From: Corynebacterium nuruki S6-4
GTDB taxonomy: Bacteria > Actinomycetota > Actinomycetes > Mycobacteriales > Mycobacteriaceae
Direction of reading: 5' to 3'
DNA: 64,000 nt
Assembly: GCF_007970465.1 (NCBI RefSeq)
Contig: NZ_CP042429.1
Location: 1,364,001-1,428,000, forward strand
The notes beneath the pieces are model-generated. The model was not told the origin of the DNA and did no database searches. It saw nothing but the letters and a program-made list of their open reading frames with translations. This document shows, one piece after another, positions 25,617-34,044 of this stretch. Every line of letters starts with the position of its first letter. The first letter of the stretch is position 1. The position numbers and the translations under genes were made by a program.

Positions 25617-26234
25617 TTACCGCGCGCTGATCCCCCGGAACACCATCTCCACGACGTTGTCCTGCAGCTCCCCCACACCGACCTCGCCCTCGACGGTGAA
25701 CCACTCGACCACCGAGTTCACCATGCCCAGCTGGAGGCGCGCCTGCAGCCGCGGATTGACGGCCGGGGAGAGTTCACCGGCCGCGGCGGCCTTCACCATG
25801 AGGTCCTCGGTGTAGCGGGTGAGCTCCCGGCGACGTTCCAGCGCCGCGGTCTCGACCGGCGAATTACCGCGCAGCCGCAGCAGCAGGGCGACATAGGGCC
25901 GCTCCTCGACCGCCAGCCGTACGGTCTCCCGCAGCAGGTGCTCGAGTACCGCCGACCAGACCACCTCCCCCGTGGCCTGCGCCGACATGGCCTCACACTC
26001 GGTACGGACCCCTTCGAGTGCGGCGAGGGCCCGGTCGGAGGCGACCTCGAGGATCTCCTCCTTGGAGCTGACATGGTGGTAGATCCCCGACTTCGAGATG
26101 CCGAGCACCTTCGACAGCATCCCCATGCTCGTCGCCTCGTAGCCGTGCTCGTTGAAGGCGTCCACGCACCTGCGCAGCACGGTCTCCCGGTCGTAGGCGC
26201 CACGGGCTGCCTGCCGGCCCTGCGTCGTCACCAT
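25617..26234 (-). CDS. paaR: TetR-family regulator, probable PaaR
   Basis: A 205-residue TetR regulator. The helix-turn-helix is in ATSMGMLSKVLGISKSGIYHHVSSKEEIL (about 30-58), followed by a helical ligand domain with YVALLLRLRG. In corynebacteria a TetR-type PaaR represses the paa genes and releases DNA on binding phenylacetyl-CoA. Three matching operators in this window support that role here. The ATG at 26234 has GAGGAG 7 nt upstream, a better site than the ATGs at 26240 and 26255. It sits between paaK (same strand, upstream of its promoter) and a divergent acyl-CoA ligase. Confidence 0.82.
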   Translation of the reverse strand: MVTTQGRQAARGAYDRETVLRRCVDAFNEHGYEATSMGMLSKVLGISKSGIYHHVSSKEEILEVASDRALAALEGVRTECEAMSAQATGEVVWSAVLEHLLRETVRLAVEERPYVALLLRLRGNSPVETAALERRRELTRYTEDLMVKAAAAGELSPAVNPRLQARLQLGMVNSVVEWFTVEGEVGVGELQDNVVEMVFRGISAR

Positions 26235-26383
26235 GCGCATACTCCTCTCGGTCATCTCAGACCCTACAGGGCACGCCGGCTCCGGTAACTGAACGTCCGG
26301 TCGCGCCACCCCCGACAGTGGACGTGACGCACAGCACAGCTATGGTCACTGACATATCTTTTCCGCAACCAAGGAGATTCACG

Positions 26384-28144
26384 GTGCCCGACCTGTCCTC
26401 GTTCTCCCAGCCCTCCCAGCCCGCCCAGCCCGTCCAGCCCGTCCGTTCCGGTCTCGACGTCCCGCTCACCCCGCTCCGGTTCCTCGAACGCTCCGCCGAC
26501 GTCCACCCCGGCCGGACCGCCTGTGTCGACGGTCCCCGGCGCGTGACCTTCGCCGCCATGCGGGCGGACGCCGTGCTCATGGCCCGTGCCCTGCGCCGGC
26601 GGGGACTGCGCCCCGGTGACCGCGTCGGGATGCTGGCCTCGAACAGCTACGAGGCCCTGCTCGCCCAGTTCGCGGTTCCGCTGGCCGGCGGCGTCCTCGT
26701 CGCGATCAACACCCGCCTCGCCCCCGCCGAGGTCCGCTACATCTGCGACCATGCCGGCATCCGCATCCTGTTCGGCGAACAGGACCTCATCCTCGCCTGC
26801 CGCCGCACCCTCGCCTCCGCAGGCCTGGTCGAGACCTTCGTGCTCATCCACGACGGTGACGGCAGCCAGCCGCAGCCCCGGCACCCCGACGGCGGTGTGG
26901 TCACCACCGTCGACGACTTCCTCGCCGAGGGCGTCCACCACGAAGGGGAGCCGGACGACGACACGACCTTCCCCTTCGCCGTCGACGACGAGACCTCCCC
27001 CATCGCCATCAACTACACCTCCGGCACCACCGGACGCCCCAAGGGCGTGGTCTACACCCACCGCGGCGCGTACCTCAACGCCCTCGGCGAGGTCACCACC
27101 CAGAACTTCAGCCGGGACACCGTCTACCTGTGGACCCTGCCGATGTTCCACTGCTCGGGCTGGTGCACCGGCTGGGCCTCGATGGCGGTCGCCGCAACCC
27201 AGATCGCGCTGCGTGCGGTACGCGGCCCGGAGATGTGGAAGCTCATCGACGACGAGGGCGTGACCTCGCTGTGCGGCGCCCCCGCCGTGCTCACCACACT
27301 CGTCGGCGACGACGCCGCCCACCGGGCCGAGGGACTGTCGGTCGTCACCGCCGGCGCCCCGCCGAGCCCGACCATCATCGAGCAGTGCGAGGAACTCGGG
27401 ATCGTGGTCACGCACGTCTACGGGCTCACCGAGAGCTACGGCCCGTACACGCTGTGCGAACCGCAGCCGGAGTGGGCCGGGCTGCCGGTGGCGGCCCGGG
27501 CGAAACTCAAGGCCCGTCAGGGCGTCCCGATGATCACGAGCGCGGACGCCCGGGTCGTCGAGGCCGTCCCGGTCGGTGCGCCGGCGGACACCACCCTCGT
27601 CGACGTGCCGTCCGACGGCGAGACCATGGGCGAGATCGTGCTCGGCGGCAACGGCGTGATGAAGGAGTACTTCCATAACCCGGACGCCACGGCCGAAGCC
27701 TTCGTCGGCGGCTGGTTCCACACCGGCGACCTGGCGGTCAAGCACGCCGACGGCTACATCCAGATCCTCGACCGCTCCAAGGACGTCGTGATCTCCGGTG
27801 GCGAGAACATCTCCACCATCGAGGTCGAGCAGGCCGTCATCAGCCACCCGGCGATCGCCGATGTCGCCGTCGTCGGCGCCCCGGACGACAGGTGGGGTGA
27901 GCGGCTGCGCGCCTACGTCGTCCTCGACCCGTCGGTGGACGCCACGGCCGCCGTGCCCGGCGGCGAGGTCGAGCAGTCCGTCATCGACCACTGCCGCGGC
28001 CTCATCGCCGGATACAAGGTGCCCCGCGACTACCGCGTCATCGACGAGCTGCCCCGGACCTCGACAGGGAAGGTCCGGAAGAACGTGCTGCGCGACGAGG
28101 CCTGGGCCGAGCACGAGGAGGCGACCGGAAACCGGGTGAACTGA
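26384..28144 (+). CDS. Acyl-CoA synthetase (AMP-forming)
   Basis: A 586-residue member of the ANL superfamily, with P-loop YTSGTTGRPKGVVYTHRG and core motif YGLTESYGPYTLCE. The GGWFHTGDLAVKHADGYIQILDRSKDVVISGGENIS segment and the C-terminal catalytic Lys in PRTSTGKVRKNVL are also present. It resembles medium-chain or aryl fatty-acid ligases. The exact acid is unknown; the neighbourhood suggests a phenylalkanoate or other aromatic acid feeding the paa pathway. The GTG at 26384 has AAGGAG 7 nt upstream. The N terminus has a Gln/Pro/Ser-rich stretch (SQPAQPVQP). Confidence 0.88.
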   Translation: MPDLSSFSQPSQPAQPVQPVRSGLDVPLTPLRFLERSADVHPGRTACVDGPRRVTFAAMRADAVLMARALRRRGLRPGDRVGMLASNSYEALLAQFAVPLAGGVLVAINTRLAPAEVRYICDHAGIRILFGEQDLILACRRTLASAGLVETFVLIHDGDGSQPQPRHPDGGVVTTVDDFLAEGVHHEGEPDDDTTFPFAVDDETSPIAINYTSGTTGRPKGVVYTHRGAYLNALGEVTTQNFSRDTVYLWTLPMFHCSGWCTGWASMAVAATQIALRAVRGPEMWKLIDDEGVTSLCGAPAVLTTLVGDDAAHRAEGLSVVTAGAPPSPTIIEQCEELGIVVTHVYGLTESYGPYTLCEPQPEWAGLPVAARAKLKARQGVPMITSADARVVEAVPVGAPADTTLVDVPSDGETMGEIVLGGNGVMKEYFHNPDATAEAFVGGWFHTGDLAVKHADGYIQILDRSKDVVISGGENISTIEVEQAVISHPAIADVAVVGAPDDRWGERLRAYVVLDPSVDATAAVPGGEVEQSVIDHCRGLIAGYKVPRDYRVIDELPRTSTGKVRKNVLRDEAWAEHEEATGNRVN

Positions 28145-28184
28145 CCCGGCCGCCACCTCGATAAACGCCGTTCACCAGCGCTGA

Positions 28185-28199
28185 CCGGAAATTTTCCGG
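28185..28199. terminator. Palindrome after the acyl-CoA ligase
   Basis: CCGGAAA-T-TTTCCGG is a perfect palindrome 40 bp after the ligase stop. It may be a terminator stem or an operator for the next gene; there is no trailing T run. Confidence 0.4.
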
Positions 28200-28210
28200 C
28201 TGGGACCGGG

Positions 28211-28262
28211 TTGGTTCTATTGATAAGTGCGTTATAATCTGGATGACGCATTTCATTATCAA
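28211..28262 (+). promoter_or_regulatory. Promoter and candidate operator of ProP-like carrier
   Basis: TTGGTT and a perfect TATAAT -10 (28233-28238) are separated by 16 nt. TTGATAA (28220-28226) and TTATCAA (28256-28262) form inverted half-sites around the -10, extended by GTGCG/CGCAT. A dimeric regulator could loop over or cover the promoter. Confidence 0.6.
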
Positions 28263-28358
28263 GCGCCTCATCAAGGCGTACACGACCGAAAGGACCGCGG
28301 ACAGGACCACCCACGCCCACCGCTCGCCCGGCACACCGGAAGGACTGCTGAACCGCAC

Positions 28359-29858
28359 ATGTTCGGATCACTGAAGAACAGCCACATCCCAGAAGGAAAG
28401 AAGTGGAAGGCCGAGGACGTCACCGTCACCGAGCCCGCCACCGTCAGAACCGCCATCAACGCCGCCGCCATCGGTAACGTCACCGAATGGTACGACTTCG
28501 GCGTCTACGGCTACCTCGCCCTCACCATCGAGGGGGTGTTCCTTCCCGAGGACTCGGGTGCCGCCGGAAAGATCATCGTGGCCGGCCTGTTCGCCGTCTC
28601 CTTCCTCGTCCGACCGATCGGCGGGCTGGTCTTCGGACCGCTCTCCGACCGCATCGGCCGTAACCGCGTCCTCGCGATCACCATGATCATGATGGCCACG
28701 GCCACCTTCCTCATCGGTGTCATCCCGGACTACGCGGCCATCGGCATGGCCGCCCCGTTCTGTCTGCTGCTCTGCCGACTGCTGCAGGGCTTCTCGACCG
28801 GCGGTGAGTACTCCAACGCGATGACCTTCATCTCCGAGTACGCCCCGGACCGCAAGCGCGGCTTCTTCGGCAGCCTGCTCGAGGTCGGCACCTTCGGCGG
28901 CTACGTCCTCGGTGCGACCGTCGCCGTGGTCATGGAGTCCCTCCTCAGCGCCGACCAGATGCAGTCCTGGGGCTGGCGTCTGCCGTTCTTCGTCGCCCTG
29001 CCGCTCGGCTTCATCGGCATCTACCTGCGGACCAAGCTGAAGGACACCCCGGCGTTCGAGGCCCAGGAGGCCGCGAAGAGCAAGCCGGAGAGCGAGACCC
29101 ACGCGGCCCGCGACTTCGAGGGCAACGAGTTCAAGAAGATCCTGTCGCTCTGGCCGTCGATCCTGGTCTGCTGTGGCCTGGTCATCGCCTGGAACGTCGC
29201 CAACTACATGCTCACGTCCTACATGCCGACCTACTTCGATGAGGTCGGCGACCGGCAGAGCGGCTTCGAGATCACCAACCTCACCGCGAACGTCCTCGAG
29301 ATCGTGGTCATGGCCGTCTGTCTGCTGCTCATCCCGGTCTTCGGCAAGCTGTCGGACCGGATCGGCCGCAAGCCGGTCCTGCTGGCCGGCTGCATCGGTC
29401 ACATCGTCCTGTCCATCCCCGCGATCCTGCTGGTGCGGGTCGACAACATCGCCTGCGTCTTCATCGGACTGCTGATGATGGGCCTGTCGCTGATCTGCTT
29501 CAGCTCGATGGCGCCGTCCACGCTGCCGTCGCTGTTCCCGACCGTCGTCCGCGCCGGCGCCCTGGCGATCGCCTTCAACGTCTCCATCTCCCTGTTCTGC
29601 GGGACCACGTCGACGATCATGTCGGCGCTGATCTCCGCGACCGGCAACCTCATGTGGCCGGCCTACTGGCTGATGATCGCCGGCGTGATCGGCCTGATCT
29701 CGCTGCGGTTCCTGCCGGAATCCAACGGTCACCCGATGTGGGGTTCCAACCCCGCCGCCGAGAACGAGGAAGAGGCGATCGCGCACGCCGAGGAGCTCAA
29801 CCGCGAGATCGAGGAGGTCGAGCGCGAGGCCAACGCCGTGAAGCTCGGGTCCCGGTAG
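28359..29858 (+). CDS. MHS-family MFS transporter, ProP-like
   Basis: A 499-residue 12-helix symporter of the metabolite:H+ family. Signature loops are GPLSDRIGRNRVLA after helix 2 and GKLSDRIGRKPVLL in the second half; LQGFSTGGEYSNA is also typical. The C-terminal tail (AENEEEAIAHAEELNREIEEVERE) is a predicted coiled coil, as in the osmosensory proline/betaine carrier ProP. The substrate is therefore likely proline, betaine or ectoine, but an aromatic acid cannot be excluded given the paa neighbourhood. The ATG at 28359 lies about 120 nt downstream of the -10, giving a long leader. A terminator follows. Confidence 0.8.
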   Translation: MFGSLKNSHIPEGKKWKAEDVTVTEPATVRTAINAAAIGNVTEWYDFGVYGYLALTIEGVFLPEDSGAAGKIIVAGLFAVSFLVRPIGGLVFGPLSDRIGRNRVLAITMIMMATATFLIGVIPDYAAIGMAAPFCLLLCRLLQGFSTGGEYSNAMTFISEYAPDRKRGFFGSLLEVGTFGGYVLGATVAVVMESLLSADQMQSWGWRLPFFVALPLGFIGIYLRTKLKDTPAFEAQEAAKSKPESETHAARDFEGNEFKKILSLWPSILVCCGLVIAWNVANYMLTSYMPTYFDEVGDRQSGFEITNLTANVLEIVVMAVCLLLIPVFGKLSDRIGRKPVLLAGCIGHIVLSIPAILLVRVDNIACVFIGLLMMGLSLICFSSMAPSTLPSLFPTVVRAGALAIAFNVSISLFCGTTSTIMSALISATGNLMWPAYWLMIAGVIGLISLRFLPESNGHPMWGSNPAAENEEEAIAHAEELNREIEEVEREANAVKLGSR

Positions 29859-29918
29859 CGTCCGGACCCCGGCCCGGTCCTCCCCGGTCATTTCCCCGGC
29901 CCTGCGCCGGGATCACCG

Positions 29919-29958
29919 CCCCGCCCGGCCACCGTCACCCGGTGGTCAGGCGGGGTTT
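29919..29958 (+). terminator. Intrinsic terminator of the ProP-like gene
   Basis: CCCCGCC and GGCGGGG pair around an inner ACC/GGT stem, followed by TTTT. It lies 60 bp after the stop codon. Confidence 0.8.
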
Positions 29959-30065
29959 TCTGCTGTCCGCTCCCCTGCCTGTTCCCTACCTGTTCCCTGT
30001 CCGTTCTCGTACGCTGCGCCTCTACCCGCTCCCGGTCGCCCGCTATCCGTACCGGATAATCTGAA

Positions 30066-30136
30066 GGTACCGCTTGACTTCTACAGGTACCTGCGTAGTA
30101 TCTGCTTTCAACAGGTACCTGACAGACAGGTACCGT
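30066..30136 (+). promoter_or_regulatory. Promoter with three CAGGTACCTG-type operators
   Basis: TTGACT (30074-30079) and TAGTAT (30096-30101) are separated by 16 nt. CAGGTACCTG occurs perfectly at 30084-30093, between the two boxes, and at 30112-30121. A degenerate CAGGTACCGT is at 30127-30136 and a bare GGTACC at 30066-30071. The array immediately precedes a MarR gene, so autoregulation by cooperative binding is likely. Confidence 0.75.
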
Positions 30137-30156
30137 CACAGTACAGGGAGTACGAC

Positions 30157-30930
30157 ATGACCGACAACAACTTCGACAGCAGCTCCGACAGTGACTTCGA
30201 CGGCAACCTGGGCGACGGCGCCACCCCGGCCCCGGACCTCACCGACCGCGTCACCCGGCTCGCCATGCTGCTGCGTCACGCCGACATGGCGTCCCACCCC
30301 GGGCACCCGTTCGGCGGCGTGCGGGCCGGCCAGGGACGCGTGCTGCACGTCCTGTCACTGCGCAGTCCCATGCCCCAGCGCGAACTGGCCTACATGCTCG
30401 GCGTCCGCCCCCAGTCCCTCAGCGAGGTACTGGGCAAGCTGGAGTCCGCCGGATTCATCACCCGTGAGCGGGACACCACCGACCGCCGTACCTTCCTCGT
30501 GGACCTCACCGACACCGGACGGGACGCCGCGGGTTCCTCCCCCGCCACCGAGGATCCCTTCGACGTCCTCGACGCCGACGAGCAGCAGGCACTGTCCGAC
30601 ATGCTCTCGCGGGTCACCACCGCCCTCCGTGAGAAGTTCCCCGACCTCCCCGAGCGCCCGCACGGCCGCGGACCTCACGGGCACGGCGGGCACGGCGGGC
30701 ACGACCATGGCCCGCACGGCCACGGTGGGCCGGGGTTCGACGGTGCGCGCGGTGGTCACGGTGGTCGAGGCGGCCGTGGTGGGCACGGTGGGCACGGTGG
30801 CAGGGGCCACGGCCACGGTCCCGCCGGTACCGCCATGGACATGGCCGACGGGTGGGCCCGCAGGATGCGCGGCCGCGGCTTCGGTCGGGGCTTCGGGCAG
30901 GGCTTCGGTCGGGGTTTCGGCCTGGCCTGA
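30157..30930 (+). CDS. MarR-family regulator with His/Gly-rich C-terminal tail
   Basis: A 257-residue protein. Residues about 28-165 are a MarR winged-helix domain (QRELAYMLGVRPQSLSEVLGKLESAGFITRERDTTDRRTF). The remainder is a tail of repeated HGG, GGHGG and HDHG units ending in a RGFGRGFGQGFGRG segment. About 20 histidines are present in the tail. Such tails bind Ni, Zn or Co in other proteins, so metal sensing or storage is possible. No such function is known for this subgroup. The gene has its own operator array and no co-transcribed target. The start at 30157 follows GGGAG. Confidence 0.8.
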   Translation: MTDNNFDSSSDSDFDGNLGDGATPAPDLTDRVTRLAMLLRHADMASHPGHPFGGVRAGQGRVLHVLSLRSPMPQRELAYMLGVRPQSLSEVLGKLESAGFITRERDTTDRRTFLVDLTDTGRDAAGSSPATEDPFDVLDADEQQALSDMLSRVTTALREKFPDLPERPHGRGPHGHGGHGGHDHGPHGHGGPGFDGARGGHGGRGGRGGHGGHGGRGHGHGPAGTAMDMADGWARRMRGRGFGRGFGQGFGRGFGLA

Positions 30931-30954
30931 TCGGCTCCGCCGGCGTCCCCCGGT

Positions 30955-31046
30955 CGGCAGCGCATCCGTCCACCTGGCAGGCGAAAACGTCGTTCACCCG
31001 GGTTGTCGCGGCACTTCTGGCCTGCCGTTCCGACAGATGCGCTGCC
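30955..31046. repeat. Intergenic palindrome, family A copy 2
   Basis: The outer arms CGGCAGCGCATC and GATGCGCTGCCG are perfect and the inner arms have several mismatches. The loop matches the loop of the 8546-8632 copy read on the opposite strand (for example GTCGTTCACCCGGGTTGTC here). The element has therefore been copied or inverted as a unit. Confidence 0.85.
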
Positions 31047-31085
31047 GGACGGCGTCCCGACGCCGACGGGTGCGCTGCCGGCCGC

Positions 31086-31168
31086 CGGTGAACGGCAGAT
31101 ACTGCACTCCCCGTCACCGCTGGCGGGGTGGAAACGGTGCGGGCCGGTGCAGTATCTGCCGTTCACCG
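31086..31168. repeat. Intergenic palindrome, family B copy 2 (22-bp perfect arms)
   Basis: The arms at 31086-31107 and 31147-31168 are perfect reverse complements over 22 bp (inner end ATACTGCAC). The loop resembles that of the 3710-3775 copy. It lies between a family A palindrome and the 3' end of ssrA. Confidence 0.9.
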
Positions 31169-31223
31169 CCGTCCGCACAGCACAGAGCCCCGCTGGTCAG
31201 TGTGACCAGCGGGGCTCTGTCGC

Positions 31224-31601
31224 GGTGGAGCCGCCGGGAATTGAACCCGGGTCCGTCGCGACCTCGCCAGGGCTTCTCCGTGCGCAGTCCACGATCATCC
31301 CTGCTCGGCTCTCCGGATCACGCGGACACGTCCGGACGATGAGCCCAGTCACCCTTGGATGTCCCCGTCACCCCGGGTGACCCGGGTGGCGGGTGAAGTC
31401 CCCTGAACGATGCCAGTGACCGGACCGGGAACAGAATCCGGGCTGACAGACTCACTTCGCTGTATTAGGCAGCGAGAGCGAAGTCACGCTGAGAGTTCTT
31501 CTCGGCGCTTATCAGTGTGCTGCGACGCTCACGGTGGTCTCCAGCCTGCACCGGCACGCTTCCCCTGGCTCAATGCACGACGTCGAAACCTGATCGACCC
31601 C
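31224..31601 (-). ncRNA. ssrA: Transfer-messenger RNA
   Basis: The 5' end GGGGTCG pairs with CGGCTCC near the 3' end to form the acceptor stem. The 5' conserved GGTTTCGAC follows, and the T arm is CCGGG-TTCAATT-CCCGG. The tag reading frame at 31465-31506 encodes AEKNSQRDFALAA and a TAA stop, close to known corynebacterial tags. The genome encodes A-C-C-G rather than ACCA at the end, so the terminal A must be added after processing. It rescues stalled ribosomes with SmpB, whose gene lies just upstream on the same strand. Confidence 0.95.
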
Positions 31602-31662
31602 TTACATCCCCTGCCGCCGGAAAGCTCGGTCAACGGCAGGATCTACACCGTACAACGCGGCC

Positions 31663-31697
31663 GACCCGGGTTCAATTCCCGGGTTCAATTCCCGGGT
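31663..31697 (+). repeat. Tandem T-arm-like sequence near ssrA
   Basis: GACCCGGGTTCAATTCCCGG, identical to the T arm of the tmRNA (there on the minus strand, 31234-31253), appears here on the plus strand. It is followed by an overlapping second copy of CCCGGGTTCAATTCCCGGG. It lies in the gap between smpB and ssrA. It may be a leftover of an integration event or of a lost tRNA. Confidence 0.75.
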
Positions 31698-31728
31698 CCG
31701 GTCCCCCGCCCCGGCCGGTGGTCCCCCG

Positions 31729-32277
31729 TCAGGCGTTGATGCCCTTGATGCGGCGTCCCAGTTCGCGGGTGACCTCGCGCTCCTCGGTGCGGCGCTTGAT
31801 GTCCTGCCGCTTGTCGTAGTCCTGCTTACCCGTCGCCAGCGCGAGCTCGACCTTGGCCTTGCCGCCGACGAAGTAGATCTGGAGCGGCACGAGGGTGTTG
31901 TTGCCGTCGCGCACCTTACCCATGACCGAGTCGATCTCCCCGCGGTGCATGAGCAGCTTGCGGGTGCGGCGCGGCGCATGGTTGGTCCAGGTGCCGTGCG
32001 TGTACTCGGGGATGTGCAGGTTCCGCAGCCAGATCTCGCCGTCGTCGACGGTGGCGAAGGCGTCCACCAGGGAGGCCTTCCCCTCGCGCAGCGACTTCAC
32101 CTCGGTACCGACCAGCGCGATCCCCGCTTCGTAGGTCTCGAGGATCCTGTAGTTGTGGCGGGCCTTGCGGTTGGTGGCGACGACGAGCGGGCCGCCCCCG
32201 GACTTCCCGCCACGGGCGCCGCCCTTCTTCTTCCCCTTTTTCAGTCCGGAATCCACCGGCGTGCTCTTCTTGGCCAT
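31729..32277 (-). CDS. smpB: SsrA-binding protein SmpB
   Basis: A 182-residue protein with a Lys/Gly-rich N-terminal extension followed by the SmpB OB-fold core ([35 protein letters not shown]). The basic C-terminal tail [20 protein letters not shown] enters the mRNA channel of a stalled ribosome. It delivers tmRNA, encoded next to it. A TAGAAT -10 lies 10 nt before the ATG, so it may have its own promoter with a very short leader as well as read-through from ftsEX. Confidence 0.96.
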   Translation of the reverse strand: MAKKSTPVDSGLKKGKKKGGARGGKSGGGPLVVATNRKARHNYRILETYEAGIALVGTEVKSLREGKASLVDAFATVDDGEIWLRNLHIPEYTHGTWTNHAPRRTRKLLMHRGEIDSVMGKVRDGNNTLVPLQIYFVGGKAKVELALATGKQDYDKRQDIKRRTEEREVTRELGRRIKGINA

Positions 32278-32298
32278 AACCAGGTGAATTCTACCCGA

Positions 32299-33204
32299 TC
32301 AGCGCTGGTCTTTCACATACCAGCGCAGCGTGACCTCGGCGGTCACCGCGGCGACGACCACGCCCGCGATGACGACGAACGGGGCGACCAGCCACACGTC
32401 CCCCACATTGATCCGGGCGATGAGGTGGGCGTCGTAGAGCGAGCGCAGGGCATGGTCGAGCAGGAACGACTTCCCGGCGAACAGTGCCCCGACAGCCACC
32501 ACCGAGCCGATGAGCGCGGCGACGGCGGCCTCGAGGATGAACGGCAGCTGGGTATACCAGCGGCTCGCACCGACCATCCGCATGATGCCGACCTCCCTGC
32601 GCCGTTGGGACGCCGCGATCTGGACCATGTTCATGATGAGGAACACGGCGGCGACCGCCTGCACCGCGGCCAGGATGAAGCTGGCGTTGCGGATTCCGTC
32701 GAGGTTCTTCGTCGCGCCGCGCAGGTCATCGCCCTGGTCCACGACCGTCGCGACGCCGGGCATGTCCCGGATGTTGTCGATGGCCGAGGTGTCCAACGGG
32801 TCCGCCAGCCGGACGTGGAGGGCCGCGGGGAAGGCGTCCTGCGAGGTCTGCTGGACCAGCTGCGGGTCCGAGTCCCGGAACAGGTCCACGAAGCGCTGGT
32901 AGCTCTGGTCCTTGTTGCGGAAGGTGACGGACTCGACATTGTCGTCGTCGTCGAGCTTCTGCCTGATGGCGGAGCACTCGGCGCCGGAACAGTCGGTGTC
33001 CGTCGTCGAGGTCTGGTCGTCGAGCTGGACCATGACCTCGATGCGGTCGAGATAGATCTCCTTGGTCTCCGAGGTCATGGTGGTGATGAGCACACCGGTG
33101 GCCAGCAGTGCCAGGGAGATCGCGGTGGTGATGACCATCGCGACGGTCATGGTGAGGTTCCGGCGCAGGCCGCCGAAGGCCTCGCGGAGAACGAATCTGA
33201 GCAT
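32299..33204 (-). CDS. ftsX: Cell-division ABC transporter permease FtsX
   Basis: A 301-residue protein with one N-terminal membrane helix (LTMTVAMVITTAISLALLATGVLI), a large extracytoplasmic domain and three C-terminal helices of the FtsX type (RRREVGIMRMVGASRWYTQLPF precedes helix 3). With FtsE it controls peptidoglycan hydrolases at the septum. The extracytoplasmic domain contains a cysteine pair (DTDCSGAECS) that could form a disulfide. The ATG at 33204 lies 7 nt after the ftsE stop. Gene order ftsE-ftsX-smpB matches other corynebacteria. Confidence 0.95.
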   Translation of the reverse strand: MLRFVLREAFGGLRRNLTMTVAMVITTAISLALLATGVLITTMTSETKEIYLDRIEVMVQLDDQTSTTDTDCSGAECSAIRQKLDDDDNVESVTFRNKDQSYQRFVDLFRDSDPQLVQQTSQDAFPAALHVRLADPLDTSAIDNIRDMPGVATVVDQGDDLRGATKNLDGIRNASFILAAVQAVAAVFLIMNMVQIAASQRRREVGIMRMVGASRWYTQLPFILEAAVAALIGSVVAVGALFAGKSFLLDHALRSLYDAHLIARINVGDVWLVAPFVVIAGVVVAAVTAEVTLRWYVKDQR

Positions 33205-33211
33205 GACTCCC

Positions 33212-33901
33212 CTACCTTCCCACGCCGTAGACGCCGTGCGCGTCGTCCCGGACGAGTTTTCCGTTGGACAGTTCCAGGACGCGACGACGCATCGAGTCGA
33301 CCGCGACATTGTCGTGGGTGGACATGACCACCGTCGTCCCGCCCCGGTTGATCCGGGCGAGCAGCGCCATGATCTCCGCGGACGTGTCCGGGTCGAGGTT
33401 GCCGGTCGGCTCGTCGGCCAGCAGCACCAGCGGACGGTTCACCACCGCGCGGGCGATGGCGACGCGCTGCTGCTCACCACCGGAGAGCTCGTCGGGGAGC
33501 CGGTGTTCCTTCCCCGACAGCCCGACGAGGTCGAGCGCCTCGGGGACGGCCTTGGCGATGGCGGCACGGTCCTTGCCGATGACCTCCAGGGCGAAGGCAA
33601 CATTGTCGGAGACGGACTTCTTCGGCAGCAGCCGGAAGTCCTGGAAGACATAGCCGATACGTTGCCGGTACGGCGGGATCTGCCGGCTCTTCAGGGTGTT
33701 GACCTCCTGGTCGCCGACCGTGACGGTGCCACTGTCGGGTCGCTCCTCGGCCATGATGAGCTGCAGGAAGGTGGACTTGCCCGATCCCGAGGGGCCGATG
33801 AGGAAGACAAACTCCCCTTTGTCGATGTCCACCGAGATGTCCTTCAGCGCCGGGCGTCCGGCATTCCGGTACGTCTTGCTGACCTTCTCGAATGTGATCA
33901 C
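33212..33901 (-). CDS. ftsE: Cell-division ATP-binding protein FtsE
   Basis: A 229-residue ABC ATPase with Walker [11 protein letters not shown]-loop YVFQDFRLL, signature [14 protein letters not shown] and Walker [14 protein letters not shown]. It partners FtsX at the membrane. The GTG at 33901 was chosen because the ABC domain begins immediately ([10 protein letters not shown]) and a TAGAAT -10 lies 8 nt upstream, implying a leaderless mRNA. In related genomes prfB lies directly upstream; here a transporter gene and rtcB intervene. Confidence 0.95.
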   Translation of the reverse strand: MITFEKVSKTYRNAGRPALKDISVDIDKGEFVFLIGPSGSGKSTFLQLIMAEERPDSGTVTVGDQEVNTLKSRQIPPYRQRIGYVFQDFRLLPKKSVSDNVAFALEVIGKDRAAIAKAVPEALDLVGLSGKEHRLPDELSGGEQQRVAIARAVVNRPLVLLADEPTGNLDPDTSAEIMALLARINRGGTTVVMSTHDNVAVDSMRRRVLELSNGKLVRDDAHGVYGVGR

Positions 33902-33909
33902 GGCAGAAC

Positions 33910-33915
33910 ATTCTA
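33910..33915 (-). promoter_or_regulatory. -10 box of leaderless ftsE
   Basis: TAGAAT on the minus strand lies 8 nt before the GTG start, and no ribosome-binding site is present. It is the same hexamer and geometry as at 103-108. Confidence 0.65.
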
Positions 33916-34032
33916 CCGGTACTGGTGTGACAGATGGAACCACTGTTACTCATGAAGTTGATGTGACTGGTGTGACTCGGCGCTGAGACAACGACAGGAA
34001 CCGTCGTGCTGCGGACCGACCACTGCACTTGA

Positions 34033-34038
34033 TAGCCT
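34033..34038 (+). promoter_or_regulatory. -10 box of leaderless transporter gene
   Basis: TAGCCT lies 6 nt before the ATG at 34045. No Shine-Dalgarno sequence is present, so a leaderless transcript is likely. Confidence 0.5.
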
Positions 34039-34044
34039 GCCGCA

